From: Lachnospiraceae bacterium
Lineage (GTDB): Bacteria > Bacillota > Clostridia > Lachnospirales > Lachnospiraceae
Assembly: GCA_017461045.1 (NCBI GenBank)
Contig: JAFTZJ010000022.1
Location: forward strand, 1 to 64,000
Length of the DNA stretch: 64,000 nucleotides
Reading direction: 5' to 3'
This document shows, in pieces, positions 35,859-44,891 of the stretch. Within the stretch, counting starts at the first letter, position 1; each line of letters opens with the position of its first letter. The notes beneath the pieces are model-generated. The model did not search any database and was not told where the DNA came from. It saw nothing but the letters and a program-made list of their open reading frames with translations. The position numbers and the translations under genes are program-made.

Positions 35859-36371
35859 ATGGAAGATTTATTAAAGGTTGGTGTGATAACAAGCACACAT
35901 GGAATCAAAGGCGAAGTAAAGGTATATCCGACAACAGATGATTTACAGCGCTTTACCTATTTGAAGGACTGCATTTTGGATACCGGGAAGCAAAAACTTC
36001 CTATGGAAGTAGAAGGTTGCAAATTCTTCAAGAATCAGGCGATTTTGAAATTTAAGGGATATGACAATATCAATGATATTGAAAAATATAAACAAGCAAC
36101 CCTTTGGGTAACCAGAGAGAATGCCGTACCGTTAGAGGAAGGCGAATTCTACATCGCTGATATTATAGATGCTAAGGTATATGAAGAAGATGGTAATTAC
36201 CTTGGTGTGTTAACGGATGTTATGGAGACCGGTGCTAATGATGTGTATGTGGTAAAAATGGAAGGCGGTAAGGAGTTATTAATTCCGGCTATCCCACAGT
36301 GCATTATAGATGTAGATGTTGAAGAACCGAAGGTAGTAGTTCGATTAATGAAGGGTATGCTGGAGGATTAG
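35859..36371 (+). CDS. rimM: 16S rRNA-processing protein RimM
   Basis: RimM is a 30S maturation factor that binds S19. The 170-residue protein has the opening [19 protein letters not shown] and a PRC-barrel C-terminal domain ([20 protein letters not shown]). I chose the ATG at 35859 with AAAGGAAG upstream. It is followed two bases later by trmD. Confidence 0.96.
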   Translation: MEDLLKVGVITSTHGIKGEVKVYPTTDDLQRFTYLKDCILDTGKQKLPMEVEGCKFFKNQAILKFKGYDNINDIEKYKQATLWVTRENAVPLEEGEFYIADIIDAKVYEEDGNYLGVLTDVMETGANDVYVVKMEGGKELLIPAIPQCIIDVDVEEPKVVVRLMKGMLED

Positions 36372-36373
36372 GA

Positions 36374-37057
36374 ATGAATTTTCATGTAATGACATTATTT
36401 CCGGAAATGATTATGCAAGGTCTTGGAACCAGCATTACCGGAAGAGCAATGCAGAATCATTTAATAGAAATAGAGGCAGTAAATATTCGGGATTTTACCC
36501 TGGAAAAGCATGGACACGTTGATGATTATCCTTATGGTGGCGGTGCCGGAATGGTTATGCAGGCAGAACCAATCTATCGAACCTGGGAATCTATTACCAA
36601 TCGGATTGGTAAGAGGCCAAGAGTGGTATATATGACCCCTCAAGGTGCTGTCTTTAACCAGAGCATGGCGGAGGATTTTGCCAAGGAAGAAGATTTGATT
36701 ATTCTATGTGGTCATTATGAGGGTGTAGATGAACGGGTATTGGAAATGATTGTAACGGATAATGTATCCATTGGAGATTATGTGTTGACCGGTGGTGAAT
36801 TACCGGCTATGGTTATGATTGACTGTATTTCCCGTTTGGTGCCCGGGGTATTAAATAATAACGTATCCGCAGAATTTGAATCCTTCCATGAGAATTTATT
36901 AGAGTATCCGCAGTACACAAGACCGGAAGAATTCATGGGGAAACGGGTGCCGGATATTTTACTTTCCGGTCATCATGCAAACATTGAAAAGTGGCGCCAT
37001 GAACAATCCGTAAAGCGTACAATGGAACGAAGACCGGACTTGCTACAGGATAAATAA
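36374..37057 (+). CDS. trmD: tRNA (guanine-N1)-methyltransferase
   Basis: TrmD methylates G37 of tRNAs and prevents frameshifting. The 227-residue protein has the deep-knot SPOUT motifs: [26 protein letters not shown] and [14 protein letters not shown]. It is the last gene before a terminator. The length is slightly shorter than the Escherichia coli enzyme but all motifs are present. Confidence 0.97.
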   Translation: MNFHVMTLFPEMIMQGLGTSITGRAMQNHLIEIEAVNIRDFTLEKHGHVDDYPYGGGAGMVMQAEPIYRTWESITNRIGKRPRVVYMTPQGAVFNQSMAEDFAKEEDLIILCGHYEGVDERVLEMIVTDNVSIGDYVLTGGELPAMVMIDCISRLVPGVLNNNVSAEFESFHENLLEYPQYTRPEEFMGKRVPDILLSGHHANIEKWRHEQSVKRTMERRPDLLQDK

Positions 37058-37077
37058 TTGAATATTTGGTTGACCAT

Positions 37078-37124
37078 AATCAGCAGAAATGGGTAAAAAA
37101 TTGCCTGTTTCTGCTGATTTTTTG
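37078..37124 (+). terminator. Terminator of the ylxM-ffh-trmD operon
   Basis: AATCAGCAGAAA (37078-37089) pairs perfectly with TTTCTGCTGATT (37108-37119), then T residues. A partial copy of the right arm follows (37129-37136). Confidence 0.85.
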
Positions 37125-37220
37125 CCTGTTTCTGCTAAAGGGCTAGAAAAAAATAAAAAAAATTGCTATACCATAAAGTGATTTGAGTAAATAACGAATT
37201 AATCGTATATGGGAGAAAGC

Positions 37221-37279
37221 GTATTACGAGGAGATTGTTAAACTGTAATGGTCTCCTTGTAATACAAGAGGTAAGGAGG
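37221..37279 (+). promoter_or_regulatory. Leader hairpin that may control a ribosome site
   Basis: GTATTAC (37221-37227) and AGGAGA (37229-37234) pair with TCTCCT (37252-37257) and GTAATAC (37259-37265). The CTCCTT at 37253-37258 is also complementary to the ribosome site AAGGAG (37273-37278) of the next gene. The two pairings exclude each other. Confidence 0.5.
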
Positions 37280-37287
37280 ATCTGAAG

Positions 37288-37704
37288 ATGAAAGAAGAGA
37301 ATTACTTTTTAGGTGCGTTAGGAGCAATTATTGGTTCTATTCCAGGCATTATTTTATGGGTTATAATTGGACTATTGGGCAGAGTTGCTGTTATATCGGG
37401 AGTTGTGATAGCCGTTGGTTGTTTGCTTGGATACTGTTGGCTCGGTAAAAATATCAGTAAAGTCAGTGCAATTATATGTGCGTTGGTAATTATAGTTGCT
37501 ACCTTTGTAGGTATTAATTCTAATTATATTATTACGTTTATGAAGGAATTTGGTTGCTCCTTCCTAGAGGCTGCTACTTCACTATTTTATTTGATTTCTG
37601 TGGATAAAGGGTTTATGGCTAGTTATATTGGTAACATGGTGATTGGTTATCTTTTTTCTATTGGTGGAGCCATCTTGGCATTTTTTAAGTTCTTCCGTGT
37701 ATAA
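37288..37704 (+). CDS. Small hypothetical membrane protein
   Basis: I do not recognise this 138-residue protein. It has four predicted membrane segments (about 8-32, 33-52, 58-76 and 108-136), is rich in Ile, Gly and Val, and has a short charged start. AAGGAGG lies just before the ATG. It stands alone between a structured leader and its own terminator. A possible weak promoter (TTGAGT at 37182, 17 bases, TATATG) lies upstream. No function can be proposed. Confidence 0.65.
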   Translation: MKEENYFLGALGAIIGSIPGIILWVIIGLLGRVAVISGVVIAVGCLLGYCWLGKNISKVSAIICALVIIVATFVGINSNYIITFMKEFGCSFLEAATSLFYLISVDKGFMASYIGNMVIGYLFSIGGAILAFFKFFRV

Positions 37705-37736
37705 TCCAATGAAAAATCAAGGACCATTGTTTTACT

Positions 37737-37768
37737 AAGGATTCATTGTAAAGCAATGAGTCCTTTTT
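37737..37768 (+). terminator. Terminator of the small membrane protein gene
   Basis: AAGGATTCATTG (37737-37748) pairs with CAATGAGTCCTT (37754-37765) around TAAAG, followed by T residues. Confidence 0.85.
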
Positions 37769-37857
37769 AATTGTAAGAATAATTAGTAGAAAAATACTTG
37801 GGATTATTCTATAATGATGTAGAATACAGGTTATAGATAGATGATTTGGAGATTTAC

Positions 37858-38451
37858 ATGAGTGAACATATCAATAATTTAACCACCCTTTGTTATATTG
37901 AACAGGATGATTGCTACTTAATGTTGCATCGTGTTAAAAAACAACAGGATGTGAATAAAGACAAATGGATTGGACTTGGTGGGCATTTTGAAGCCGGTGA
38001 GAGTCCGGAAGAATGTTTGTTGCGGGAAGTGAAGGAAGAAGCAGGATTAACGTTAACACGTTGGCGCTTTCGGGGAATCGTTACATTTACGTTTCAATCA
38101 CCGGATTTTTTAGAGATGAAAGCATATATGAATTCCAAAGCAGTGGGATGGGATAAATCAGGAAAGCTGGTACAAGATAATATGGTGCAGGCGGATATGG
38201 AATATATGTGCTTGTTTACGGCGGATGCTTTTGAAGGCGAATTGACGGATTGTGAAGAAGGCACTCTGGAATGGGTAAAAAAGACAGAGGTTCAAGATTT
38301 ACCAATTTGGGAAGGAGACCGGGTATTCTTCCGTTTACTGGAACAGAATCGACCATTTTTCTCACTGAAATTGGACTATATCGGTGAGGAATTGCAACGA
38401 GTTGTTTTAGATGGAGTAGAAATAGCAGATTATAAGAAAGAAATATTATAA
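37858..38451 (+). CDS. Nudix hydrolase (8-oxo-dGTP diphosphatase type)
   Basis: The 197-residue protein contains a full Nudix box: GGHFEAGESPEECLLREVKE followed by EAGL, at about residues 41-64. The layout resembles MutT-type enzymes that act on 8-oxo-dGTP, but family members vary widely in substrate. The ATG at 37858 has GGAG about eight bases upstream. A TATAAT near 37811 may be the -10 of its promoter. The next gene starts about 19 bases after the stop. Confidence 0.88.
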   Translation: MSEHINNLTTLCYIEQDDCYLMLHRVKKQQDVNKDKWIGLGGHFEAGESPEECLLREVKEEAGLTLTRWRFRGIVTFTFQSPDFLEMKAYMNSKAVGWDKSGKLVQDNMVQADMEYMCLFTADAFEGELTDCEEGTLEWVKKTEVQDLPIWEGDRVFFRLLEQNRPFFSLKLDYIGEELQRVVLDGVEIADYKKEIL

Positions 38452-38469
38452 ATGATAGGAGGGACGAAC

Positions 38470-39966
38470 ATGAGCAATAATCAGAATTCGAATATACAAC
38501 CGGAAGAAAATGAAATTGATGAAGTGGTTTTTAACGAGTCCTATGAGGCAGAAGAAGTAGAATCAACCGTAATTACACCGGAGGAATCATTGGTCGAAGA
38601 ACCGGTGGCTATGGTGGAGTTGTCGGAAGATTATGAAGATGAGGATGAATTGGATCGGATTCCGTTGGATGAGACAACAAATCAGTCATCAACGAACCAA
38701 TCACGCAACCAAAGAACTTCTAAGAAGAATAAGAAACCTGTGGGATTGGGTGTAACAGCGATGATTTTAGGTATTCTGTCTATATTGTTGTTCTGCAATC
38801 CGATTTTAGGGCTGGTGTTAGGAGCAGTTGCGGTAGTTCTTGGTATTGTTGCTTCCGCACGAGGAAACGGCAAGCAAATGGGCAATGCCGGAATTATTAT
38901 GGGTGTCATCAGTTTGCTTTGTTATCTGGTTATCTTCATAATTTTTGGTGGAGTATTTCATAATGTTAACAAATTTGATGTGGAATTAACCGACACGGCA
39001 TGGAGAAGAACGACAGATGGAAGTGTATTATATCTGTATAGTGACGGAACCTTTATTGACGTTGAAAAGGAAGGGGATTTTACAGATAATTTCTATTCCG
39101 GAACTTATGACATATTAGCGTATGAGGAAACAGGTATTTCCTTTAGTGGAATTGAAGCTAACTATGACACGGAATATTCTTATGATGTGCATTTGTATGT
39201 AGATACATATGTTTCCGACGGAGAAGAACGGAATAATATTGCCAATACGATTCAGTATTTGTTCTTGTTTGATGTAAAATACGCAGATGGTGATGTGGTT
39301 TCTGTGTGTGCACATGATACAGAACGATATGGCAACATTTATCCTGTGAAGGAAACGGTATTAATATACCCTTCGAATGATAATGTATATATTCCGGGAA
39401 ATGCCACTGATGAATCTGCTACCGAAACGGAGGCAAGTACAGAATCTATAACTGAGACCGAAACGGAGGTAAGTACAGAAGCTACAACTGAGACCGAAAC
39501 GGAGGCAAGTACAGAAGGTACAACTGAGACGACGACAGAGGTAACCTCAGAGGCAACAACAGAAGTAAGCACTGAACCTGTAACTGAGGCAACAACGGAA
39601 GCGAGTACAGAACCTGCAACTGAGACAACAACAGAGGTAAATACAGAAGCTACTACTGATACGGAAAATGAAGCAACGACAACAACGGAAGCAACCGGCG
39701 ATAACGATTCCCTTTGGGGGGATATGGAAGACTTTTTCGAGGATGCCAAAGATGAATTCGACGAGTTTAGTTCTTCTGCTTCAGAAGAATGGGAGGATAA
39801 TAGCGAGGAATTTAATAGTGTCTTTGACGAGGCCTCCAGTGCCTTTGATGAAGCATCCAGTGCTATTGACGAAATAGAAGAACAGATTGATACCAATAAG
39901 ATTCAACAGTTCTTCCAAGGTATTATAAAAGCGATTCAGGATTGGCTGTCCAAGTGGGGATTCTAA
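38470..39966 (+). CDS. DUF4190-type membrane protein with Thr/Glu repeats
   Basis: I cannot assign a function to this 498-residue protein. The first 90 residues are acidic and probably cytoplasmic. Two or three membrane segments of the DUF4190 type follow (about 92-165), then an external domain of about 140 residues with TAWRRTTDGSVLYLYSDGTF. A Thr/Glu/Ser repeat comes next (about 318-410), then an acidic helical tail. The membrane module resembles the protein at 19338. AGGAGG precedes the ATG. It is likely co-transcribed with the Nudix gene. Confidence 0.72.
   Translation: MSNNQNSNIQPEENEIDEVVFNESYEAEEVESTVITPEESLVEEPVAMVELSEDYEDEDELDRIPLDETTNQSSTNQSRNQRTSKKNKKPVGLGVTAMILGILSILLFCNPILGLVLGAVAVVLGIVASARGNGKQMGNAGIIMGVISLLCYLVIFIIFGGVFHNVNKFDVELTDTAWRRTTDGSVLYLYSDGTFIDVEKEGDFTDNFYSGTYDILAYEETGISFSGIEANYDTEYSYDVHLYVDTYVSDGEERNNIANTIQYLFLFDVKYADGDVVSVCAHDTERYGNIYPVKETVLIYPSNDNVYIPGNATDESATETEASTESITETETEVSTEATTETETEASTEGTTETTTEVTSEATTEVSTEPVTEATTEASTEPATETTTEVNTEATTDTENEATTTTEATGDNDSLWGDMEDFFEDAKDEFDEFSSSASEEWEDNSEEFNSVFDEASSAFDEASSAIDEIEEQIDTNKIQQFFQGIIKAIQDWLSKWGF
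39415..39690 (+). repeat. In-gene repeats coding Thr/Glu spacer
   Basis: Degenerate 30- to 48-base units (for example ACTGAGACCGAAACGGAGG, AAGTACAGAA) are repeated in frame and encode a TETEASTE-type spacer within the gene at 38470. Confidence 0.75.
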
Positions 39967-39969
39967 AAC

Positions 39970-39998
39970 TTGACAACCCATTGGGTTCAGTTCATAAT
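39970..39998 (+). promoter_or_regulatory. asnB promoter with palindrome in the spacer
   Basis: TTGACA (39970-39975), 17 bases and CATAAT (39993-39998) lie 66 bases before asnB. The spacer contains AACCCA-T-TGGGTT (39975-39987), a good repressor-operator candidate. A second short hairpin GCACG/CGTGC is at 40021-40038 in the leader. Confidence 0.6.
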
Positions 39999-40064
39999 GT
40001 ACAAGAATATAGGTGTATAAGCACGGTGAAATTCGTGCAATAATATAGCAGAGGTGCAAAAGGC

Positions 40065-41894
40065 ATGTGCGGATTTGTAGGATTTGTAGATCATTTGCCG
40101 GAAAAGGCAACAGTGATTGAAAACATGAAAAATGCAATTATTCATCGGGGACCGGATAGTGACGGAACTTATTTAGATGATGAAATTGCATTGGGATTTC
40201 GTAGATTGAGTATTATTGATTTAAACGCCGGGGATCAACCAATTTATAATGAAGATGGTTCATTGGTGTTAATGTTCAATGGTGAAATCTACAATTACCA
40301 AGGAATACGAGAAGAGTTGATTGAAAAAGGACATATATTCAAAACACAGTCCGATTCAGAGGTTTTAATTCACGCATATGAGGAATATGGTTACGATATG
40401 TTGAATATGCTTCGTGGTATGTTCAGCTTTGTAATCTGGGATACAAATGAAAAGAAGATGTTTCTTGCAAGAGATTTCTTTGGTATTAAACCAATGTATT
40501 ATGCTCATATGAATGGAACATTTATGTTTGGTTCCGAAATCAAAGCATTTTTACATCATCCGAATTTTGATAAGAAGTTAAACCATGACGTGTTGGAGAA
40601 CTATTTGACTTATCAGTATAGTCCATCTGCAGAAACCTTCTTTGAAGGGGTTATGTGTTTGCCACCGGCTCATTATTTGATATATGAGAATGGTAATGTG
40701 AAATTAACCCGTTACTGGGAACCGGAGTTTCAGGAACCGGATGAAAGCAAGGATTTAGAACAGTGGGCAGATGAGATTCGTGCCGCCATGGAAGATTCGA
40801 TTCAGGCACATAAAATCAGTGACGTTGAAGTTGGTTCTTTCTTATCCAGTGGTGTAGATTCCAGCTATATTGCCTGTCTTGCAAATGTGGACAAGACATT
40901 TACAGTTGGATTCAAACAAAAGAAATATAACGAGATTTCGTATGCAAAGGAATTATCGGACATTATCCAGGTGCAGAATATCAGTAAAGTTATTACCCCG
41001 GATGAATACTGGGACAAGTTATCTATGATACAGTATTATATGGATCAACCTTTGGCGGATGCCTCGGCAATTGCGTTGTATTTCTTAGGGAATGAGACCG
41101 CAAAGCACGTAAAGGTTGCTATGTCCGGTGAAGGCTCTGATGAGCTGTTTGGTGGCTATAATATATATCGGGAACCATTGGAAAACAAGGCTTATGATGT
41201 AATTCCGTTTCCGATTCGCCGTCTGATTGGTAAGTTCGCAGCATTATTCCCGAAAAAGAGAGGATTTAATTTTCTGGTACGTCATTCAAAGACTTTACAG
41301 GAACGCTATGTGGGAAATGCGTTTATCTTTGACGAGAAAGAAAAAGATTGTCTCTTAAAAGAGCGAAATGGTGTTAATCCATTTGATGTTACACGTCCGT
41401 ATTGGGAGCGCACCAAGGGAAAGGATACTGTTACCCAAATGCAATATCTGGATATTAATGTCTGGATGGTTCATGATATTTTGCTAAAAGCAGATAAAAT
41501 GAGCATGGCAAATTCTTTGGAAGTGCGGGTTCCATTCTTGGATAAAGAAGTTTTTGAGGTGGCGTCTAGAATTCCACGGCAATATAAAGTGGAAGGGGAG
41601 ATTACCAAGCGGGCTTTCCGAAAAACAGCAGTTGAAGTGTTGCCGGAAAAAGTGGCAGATAAGAAGAAGTTAGGATTCCCTGTACCGATTCGTGTATGGA
41701 TGCGAGAAGAGAAGTATTATAATCGTATTAAGGATGCTTTTACGGGAGAAGCGGCAAAGCAGTTCTTTGATACAGATTATTTGATGAAATTATTAGATCA
41801 GCACAAAGCAGAGAAAATGGATAACAGCCGGAAAATATGGACAGTATTTATGTTTTTGCTTTGGTATGATGAATACTTTGTCAAACGAGCATAA
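40065..41894 (+). CDS. asnB: Asparagine synthetase, glutamine-hydrolysing
   Basis: AsnB makes asparagine from aspartate, glutamine and ATP. The 609-residue protein starts with Met-Cys, the Cys2 nucleophile of the class II glutaminase domain, and has the HRGPDSDGTY and LMFNGEIYNY segments. The synthetase domain carries the PP-loop SSGVDSS (261-267) and SGEGSDELFGGY. GAGGTG lies before the ATG. It has its own promoter and is not clearly in an operon. Confidence 0.95.
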   Translation: MCGFVGFVDHLPEKATVIENMKNAIIHRGPDSDGTYLDDEIALGFRRLSIIDLNAGDQPIYNEDGSLVLMFNGEIYNYQGIREELIEKGHIFKTQSDSEVLIHAYEEYGYDMLNMLRGMFSFVIWDTNEKKMFLARDFFGIKPMYYAHMNGTFMFGSEIKAFLHHPNFDKKLNHDVLENYLTYQYSPSAETFFEGVMCLPPAHYLIYENGNVKLTRYWEPEFQEPDESKDLEQWADEIRAAMEDSIQAHKISDVEVGSFLSSGVDSSYIACLANVDKTFTVGFKQKKYNEISYAKELSDIIQVQNISKVITPDEYWDKLSMIQYYMDQPLADASAIALYFLGNETAKHVKVAMSGEGSDELFGGYNIYREPLENKAYDVIPFPIRRLIGKFAALFPKKRGFNFLVRHSKTLQERYVGNAFIFDEKEKDCLLKERNGVNPFDVTRPYWERTKGKDTVTQMQYLDINVWMVHDILLKADKMSMANSLEVRVPFLDKEVFEVASRIPRQYKVEGEITKRAFRKTAVEVLPEKVADKKKLGFPVPIRVWMREEKYYNRIKDAFTGEAAKQFFDTDYLMKLLDQHKAEKMDNSRKIWTVFMFLLWYDEYFVKRA

Positions 41895-41920
41895 GTTGTG
41901 TTAAAATAAGATATGTAAGA

Positions 41921-41963
41921 ATATGAGGCTTACGAAAACGGGTGTTTTTTGCAAGCCTCATAT
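41921..41963 (+). promoter_or_regulatory. Stem-loop before the apbE gene
   Basis: ATATGAGGCTT (41921-41931) pairs with AAGCCTCATAT (41953-41963). GAAAAC and GTTTTT inside extend the stem. No T run follows, so it is not a clear terminator. It lies 20 bases before the start at 41983. Confidence 0.5.
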
Positions 41964-41982
41964 GTGCGTAAAGGATAAATAC

Positions 41983-43218
41983 ATGGAACTTTGGCTAAAA
42001 ATCGTAATTGTATATTTGGTATGCATGAATATCATTGGATTCTTTAGTATGGGAATGGATAAGAGCCGGGCTAAGAAGAAACAATGGCGCATTCCGGAAC
42101 GAGTCTTGTTCACCATTGCATTTCTTGGAGGAAGCATCGGAAGCTTTGTGGGAATGCAGGTGTTTCGGCATAAAACAAAGCATAAAAGCTTTGTAATCGG
42201 GATTCCGTTAATTTTACTACTGCAAGTCTGTGGAGTCGCATTATTGTTTCATTATGTGAATTCTAAGTCAGCACAGCGGACGGATTTTGCCATGGGTACG
42301 GTAGTGACAGAAGTTGTATATGGCAAAGACTGTGAGGTGGCTGTAGAGGTTTTACAGGAACAAATCCAAATGCTGGACACAAGACAACTGTCTTGGAGAA
42401 CAGATGGTTCTTCCGTTTATGTTATAAATCAACGTCTGGCACAAGGGGAAGCTATACCATTGACGAATCAGGAATTTGAATGGTTAGATAGGACGCTGAG
42501 AATCTGTGAAGACTCAAATGGGGCTTTGGATATTACAATTCATCCCTTAATTGAAGTATGGGGGATTGAAAGTGACAGTCCTGTTGTTCCTACACAGGAG
42601 CAGGTAACAGATGCGCAGGCAAAGACAGACTACCGACAGTTACATATTACAGAAACAGGAAGTTTATATGCAGATAGGAATACGGTATCGATTGATTTGG
42701 GTTCCGTAGGAAAAGGAATTGTAGCTGATGAGATTCGCTCCTATTTGGAAACACAAGATATCCATGGTGCAGTGATATCCATTGGGGGAACGATTCTGGT
42801 ATACGGAGAGAAACCGGGTGTAGAGGAATGGACTGTTGCCATTCAAGATCCCAGAGGCGTCCAAGGTGAAATTCTTGGAAGTTTGACAATGAAGCAGAAT
42901 GGTGTGATTTCAACATCCGGTGACTATGAACGTTATTTTATGGATGGAGACAAGCGATATCATCACATATTAGACCCGAAGTCCGGATATCCGGCAGAAT
43001 CCGGATTATCCTCAGTGACCATTGTGTGTGAAGAGGGAATTGTAAGCGATGGTTTATCTACGGCTTGTTTTGTATTAGGGTATGAAAATAGCTTGCCTTT
43101 ATTGGAACAATACGATGCAGAGGCTATTTTTGTAACAACTGAGAATCAAGTGATTGTTACAGAAGGGTTACGGTCAGCCTTTTCATTAACCAATGAAAAC
43201 TATGAATTACAACCCTAG
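41983..43218 (+). CDS. DUF1294-ApbE fusion: membrane-anchored FMN transferase
   Basis: ApbE attaches FMN from FAD to threonines of target proteins such as RnfD and RnfG. This 411-residue protein has an N-terminal DUF1294 domain (about 15-75; GMDKSRAKKKQWRIPER, FRHKTKHKSF) with membrane helices, then a helix at about 72-92, then an external ApbE domain (about 98-400) with GSVGKGIVADEI, STSGDYERYF and HHILDPKSGYPA. The usual lipoprotein signal is missing and the DUF1294 helices take its place. I chose the ATG at 41983. It heads a gene set that runs into rnf. Confidence 0.88.
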   Translation: MELWLKIVIVYLVCMNIIGFFSMGMDKSRAKKKQWRIPERVLFTIAFLGGSIGSFVGMQVFRHKTKHKSFVIGIPLILLLQVCGVALLFHYVNSKSAQRTDFAMGTVVTEVVYGKDCEVAVEVLQEQIQMLDTRQLSWRTDGSSVYVINQRLAQGEAIPLTNQEFEWLDRTLRICEDSNGALDITIHPLIEVWGIESDSPVVPTQEQVTDAQAKTDYRQLHITETGSLYADRNTVSIDLGSVGKGIVADEIRSYLETQDIHGAVISIGGTILVYGEKPGVEEWTVAIQDPRGVQGEILGSLTMKQNGVISTSGDYERYFMDGDKRYHHILDPKSGYPAESGLSSVTIVCEEGIVSDGLSTACFVLGYENSLPLLEQYDAEAIFVTTENQVIVTEGLRSAFSLTNENYELQP

Positions 43219-43234
43219 ATTAAGGAGTAAATAA

Positions 43235-43618
43235 ATGGAGCAAACGGAAATAAAACACAATGCAGATAATGCAATTGAAAATAATAAGAAGAGAAATGAT
43301 ATATTATTAATTGTCGGTATTCTGATTGGAATTGCCATTCTCGCAGTGGTTGTTTGGCTTGTGTTTTTCCAAGGTTCCGGTACGAAAGCAGTAGTTATGG
43401 TAAACGATAGGGTTATCTTCGAACAGGAATTAACTATGGATTGTCAGTTGCCGATTCAGACGGAAGCCGGATATAATATTTTACAGATTCAAAATGGTGA
43501 AGTCCGTATTTTAGAAGCGGATTGTAGAGACCAAATTTGTGTAGAGCATGTATCCATTAATAAAAAGGGTGAGACCATTGTGTGTTTACCACACAAATTG
43601 GTTGTGGAGGTACAATAG
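43235..43618 (+). CDS. NusG domain II-type membrane protein
   Basis: The 127-residue protein has one membrane helix (about 23-46) and an external NusG-II domain, with EADCRDQICVEHVSI and ETIVCLPHKLVVEV. In Clostridia such proteins are frequently found next to ApbE and Rnf genes; their role is not established. The two cysteines at the DCRDQIC motif and a third at VCLPHK are conserved family features. It follows the apbE gene by 16 bases. Confidence 0.82.
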   Translation: MEQTEIKHNADNAIENNKKRNDILLIVGILIGIAILAVVVWLVFFQGSGTKAVVMVNDRVIFEQELTMDCQLPIQTEAGYNILQIQNGEVRILEADCRDQICVEHVSINKKGETIVCLPHKLVVEVQ

Positions 43619-44875
43619 ATGAAACCTGCAAAGAAAATTGCAAAAGAAGAAGGTGCACATCTTCTTACCTTTGGGAAATGGCTGATTTTTTCCTTGATTA
43701 CAGGTATTGTTGTAGGTGTGGTTGGAACTGTTTTTTCAGCATCAATGACATATGTGACCCGAGTGCGTCAGGAACATTCCTGGCTGGTGTTGTTATTGCC
43801 AATTGCCGGCTTATTGATTGTACTTCTTTATAAGTTGTTAAATCAAGAACATCATAAGGGCACCAATCTGGTTATTACAGCCATTCGGACGGATGAGTTG
43901 ATTCATGCCAGAACGGCACCGCTTATTTTCGTATCAACAATTTTGACTCATTTATGTGGAGGTTCCTCCGGACGGGAGGGTGCTGCCTTACAATTAGGTG
44001 GCAGTATTGGTGAGTCCATCGGGCGTATTTTTAAGTTTGATGAAAAAGACCGTACAATTATCATCATGTGTGGTATGAGTGCGGCATTTTCAGCTGTATT
44101 TGGCACGCCGTTAGCAGCGGTTATTTTTCCAATGGAAATGGTAAGTATCGGAGTTATGTATTACGCAGCCTTGGTGCCTTGTACGGTTGCATCTTTAGTT
44201 GCAAATCAGATTGCTTTGTATTGTGGTATGCACGGAGAGCATTTTGTGGTATCGAATATTCCGGAATTTACAGTGGTGAACACTGCCAAAATCGGAATTT
44301 TAGCGATTTTATGTGCATTTTTGAGTATTGTATTCTGTATCGTATTGCATGAGACAGAAAAACGGATTCGTGTATGGCTGAAGAATCCATATATTCGGAT
44401 TGCCGTGTGCGGTGGGATAATTATTATCTTAACAGCAATTTTCGGAACCGATTATAATGGTGCAGGTATGGAAATTATTCAACGTGCAGTGGAAGAGGGA
44501 GAAGTGTTTTTTGCGGCCTTTTTGATTAAAATGGTGTTTACAGCGCTAACCTTAGGTTCCGGTTACAAGGGTGGTGAGATTGTTCCAACCTTTTTCCTTG
44601 GGGCAACCTTTGGCTGTTTAATGGGACAGTTGCTTGGTATTTCGCCAATGCTTTGTGCTGCGGCAGGAATGACCGGTGTATTTTGTGGCGTAACCAATAG
44701 TCCTATGACATCTCTGTTTTTGAGCTTTGAGTTGTTTGGCATGGAAGGAATGCCGTATTATTTGATTGTAATTGCAATTTGTTATATGCTTTCCGGTTAT
44801 GTGGGCTTATATAAGAGTCAGCGAATTGTATATTCAAAATCCGAGCCGACATACATAAACCGAAAGTCCGAATAG
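43619..44875 (+). CDS. ClC-family anion carrier, resembling the fluoride-type branch
   Basis: This 418-residue protein has about 10-12 membrane helices. It has the ClC motifs GGSSGREGAALQLGG (gating Glu120), SAVFGTPLAAVIFPMEM and GGEIVPTFFLGATFGCLMG. Where chloride ClCs have GSGIP it has GTNLV (81-85), close to the GNNLI or GMNLI of CLC-F fluoride/proton antiporters, so fluoride export is a plausible but unproven role. No C-terminal CBS domains are present. It starts at the base after the NusG-II stop. No fluoride riboswitch is recognised upstream. Confidence 0.78.
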   Translation: MKPAKKIAKEEGAHLLTFGKWLIFSLITGIVVGVVGTVFSASMTYVTRVRQEHSWLVLLLPIAGLLIVLLYKLLNQEHHKGTNLVITAIRTDELIHARTAPLIFVSTILTHLCGGSSGREGAALQLGGSIGESIGRIFKFDEKDRTIIIMCGMSAAFSAVFGTPLAAVIFPMEMVSIGVMYYAALVPCTVASLVANQIALYCGMHGEHFVVSNIPEFTVVNTAKIGILAILCAFLSIVFCIVLHETEKRIRVWLKNPYIRIAVCGGIIIILTAIFGTDYNGAGMEIIQRAVEEGEVFFAAFLIKMVFTALTLGSGYKGGEIVPTFFLGATFGCLMGQLLGISPMLCAAAGMTGVFCGVTNSPMTSLFLSFELFGMEGMPYYLIVIAICYMLSGYVGLYKSQRIVYSKSEPTYINRKSE

Positions 44876-44891
44876 GATTGGAGGAGTTGTT

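Noticed and set aside
43200..43660. Fluoride riboswitch for the ClC gene
   Set aside because: The ClC gene follows the NusG-II gene without a gap, and no riboswitch-like core is seen here or before apbE.
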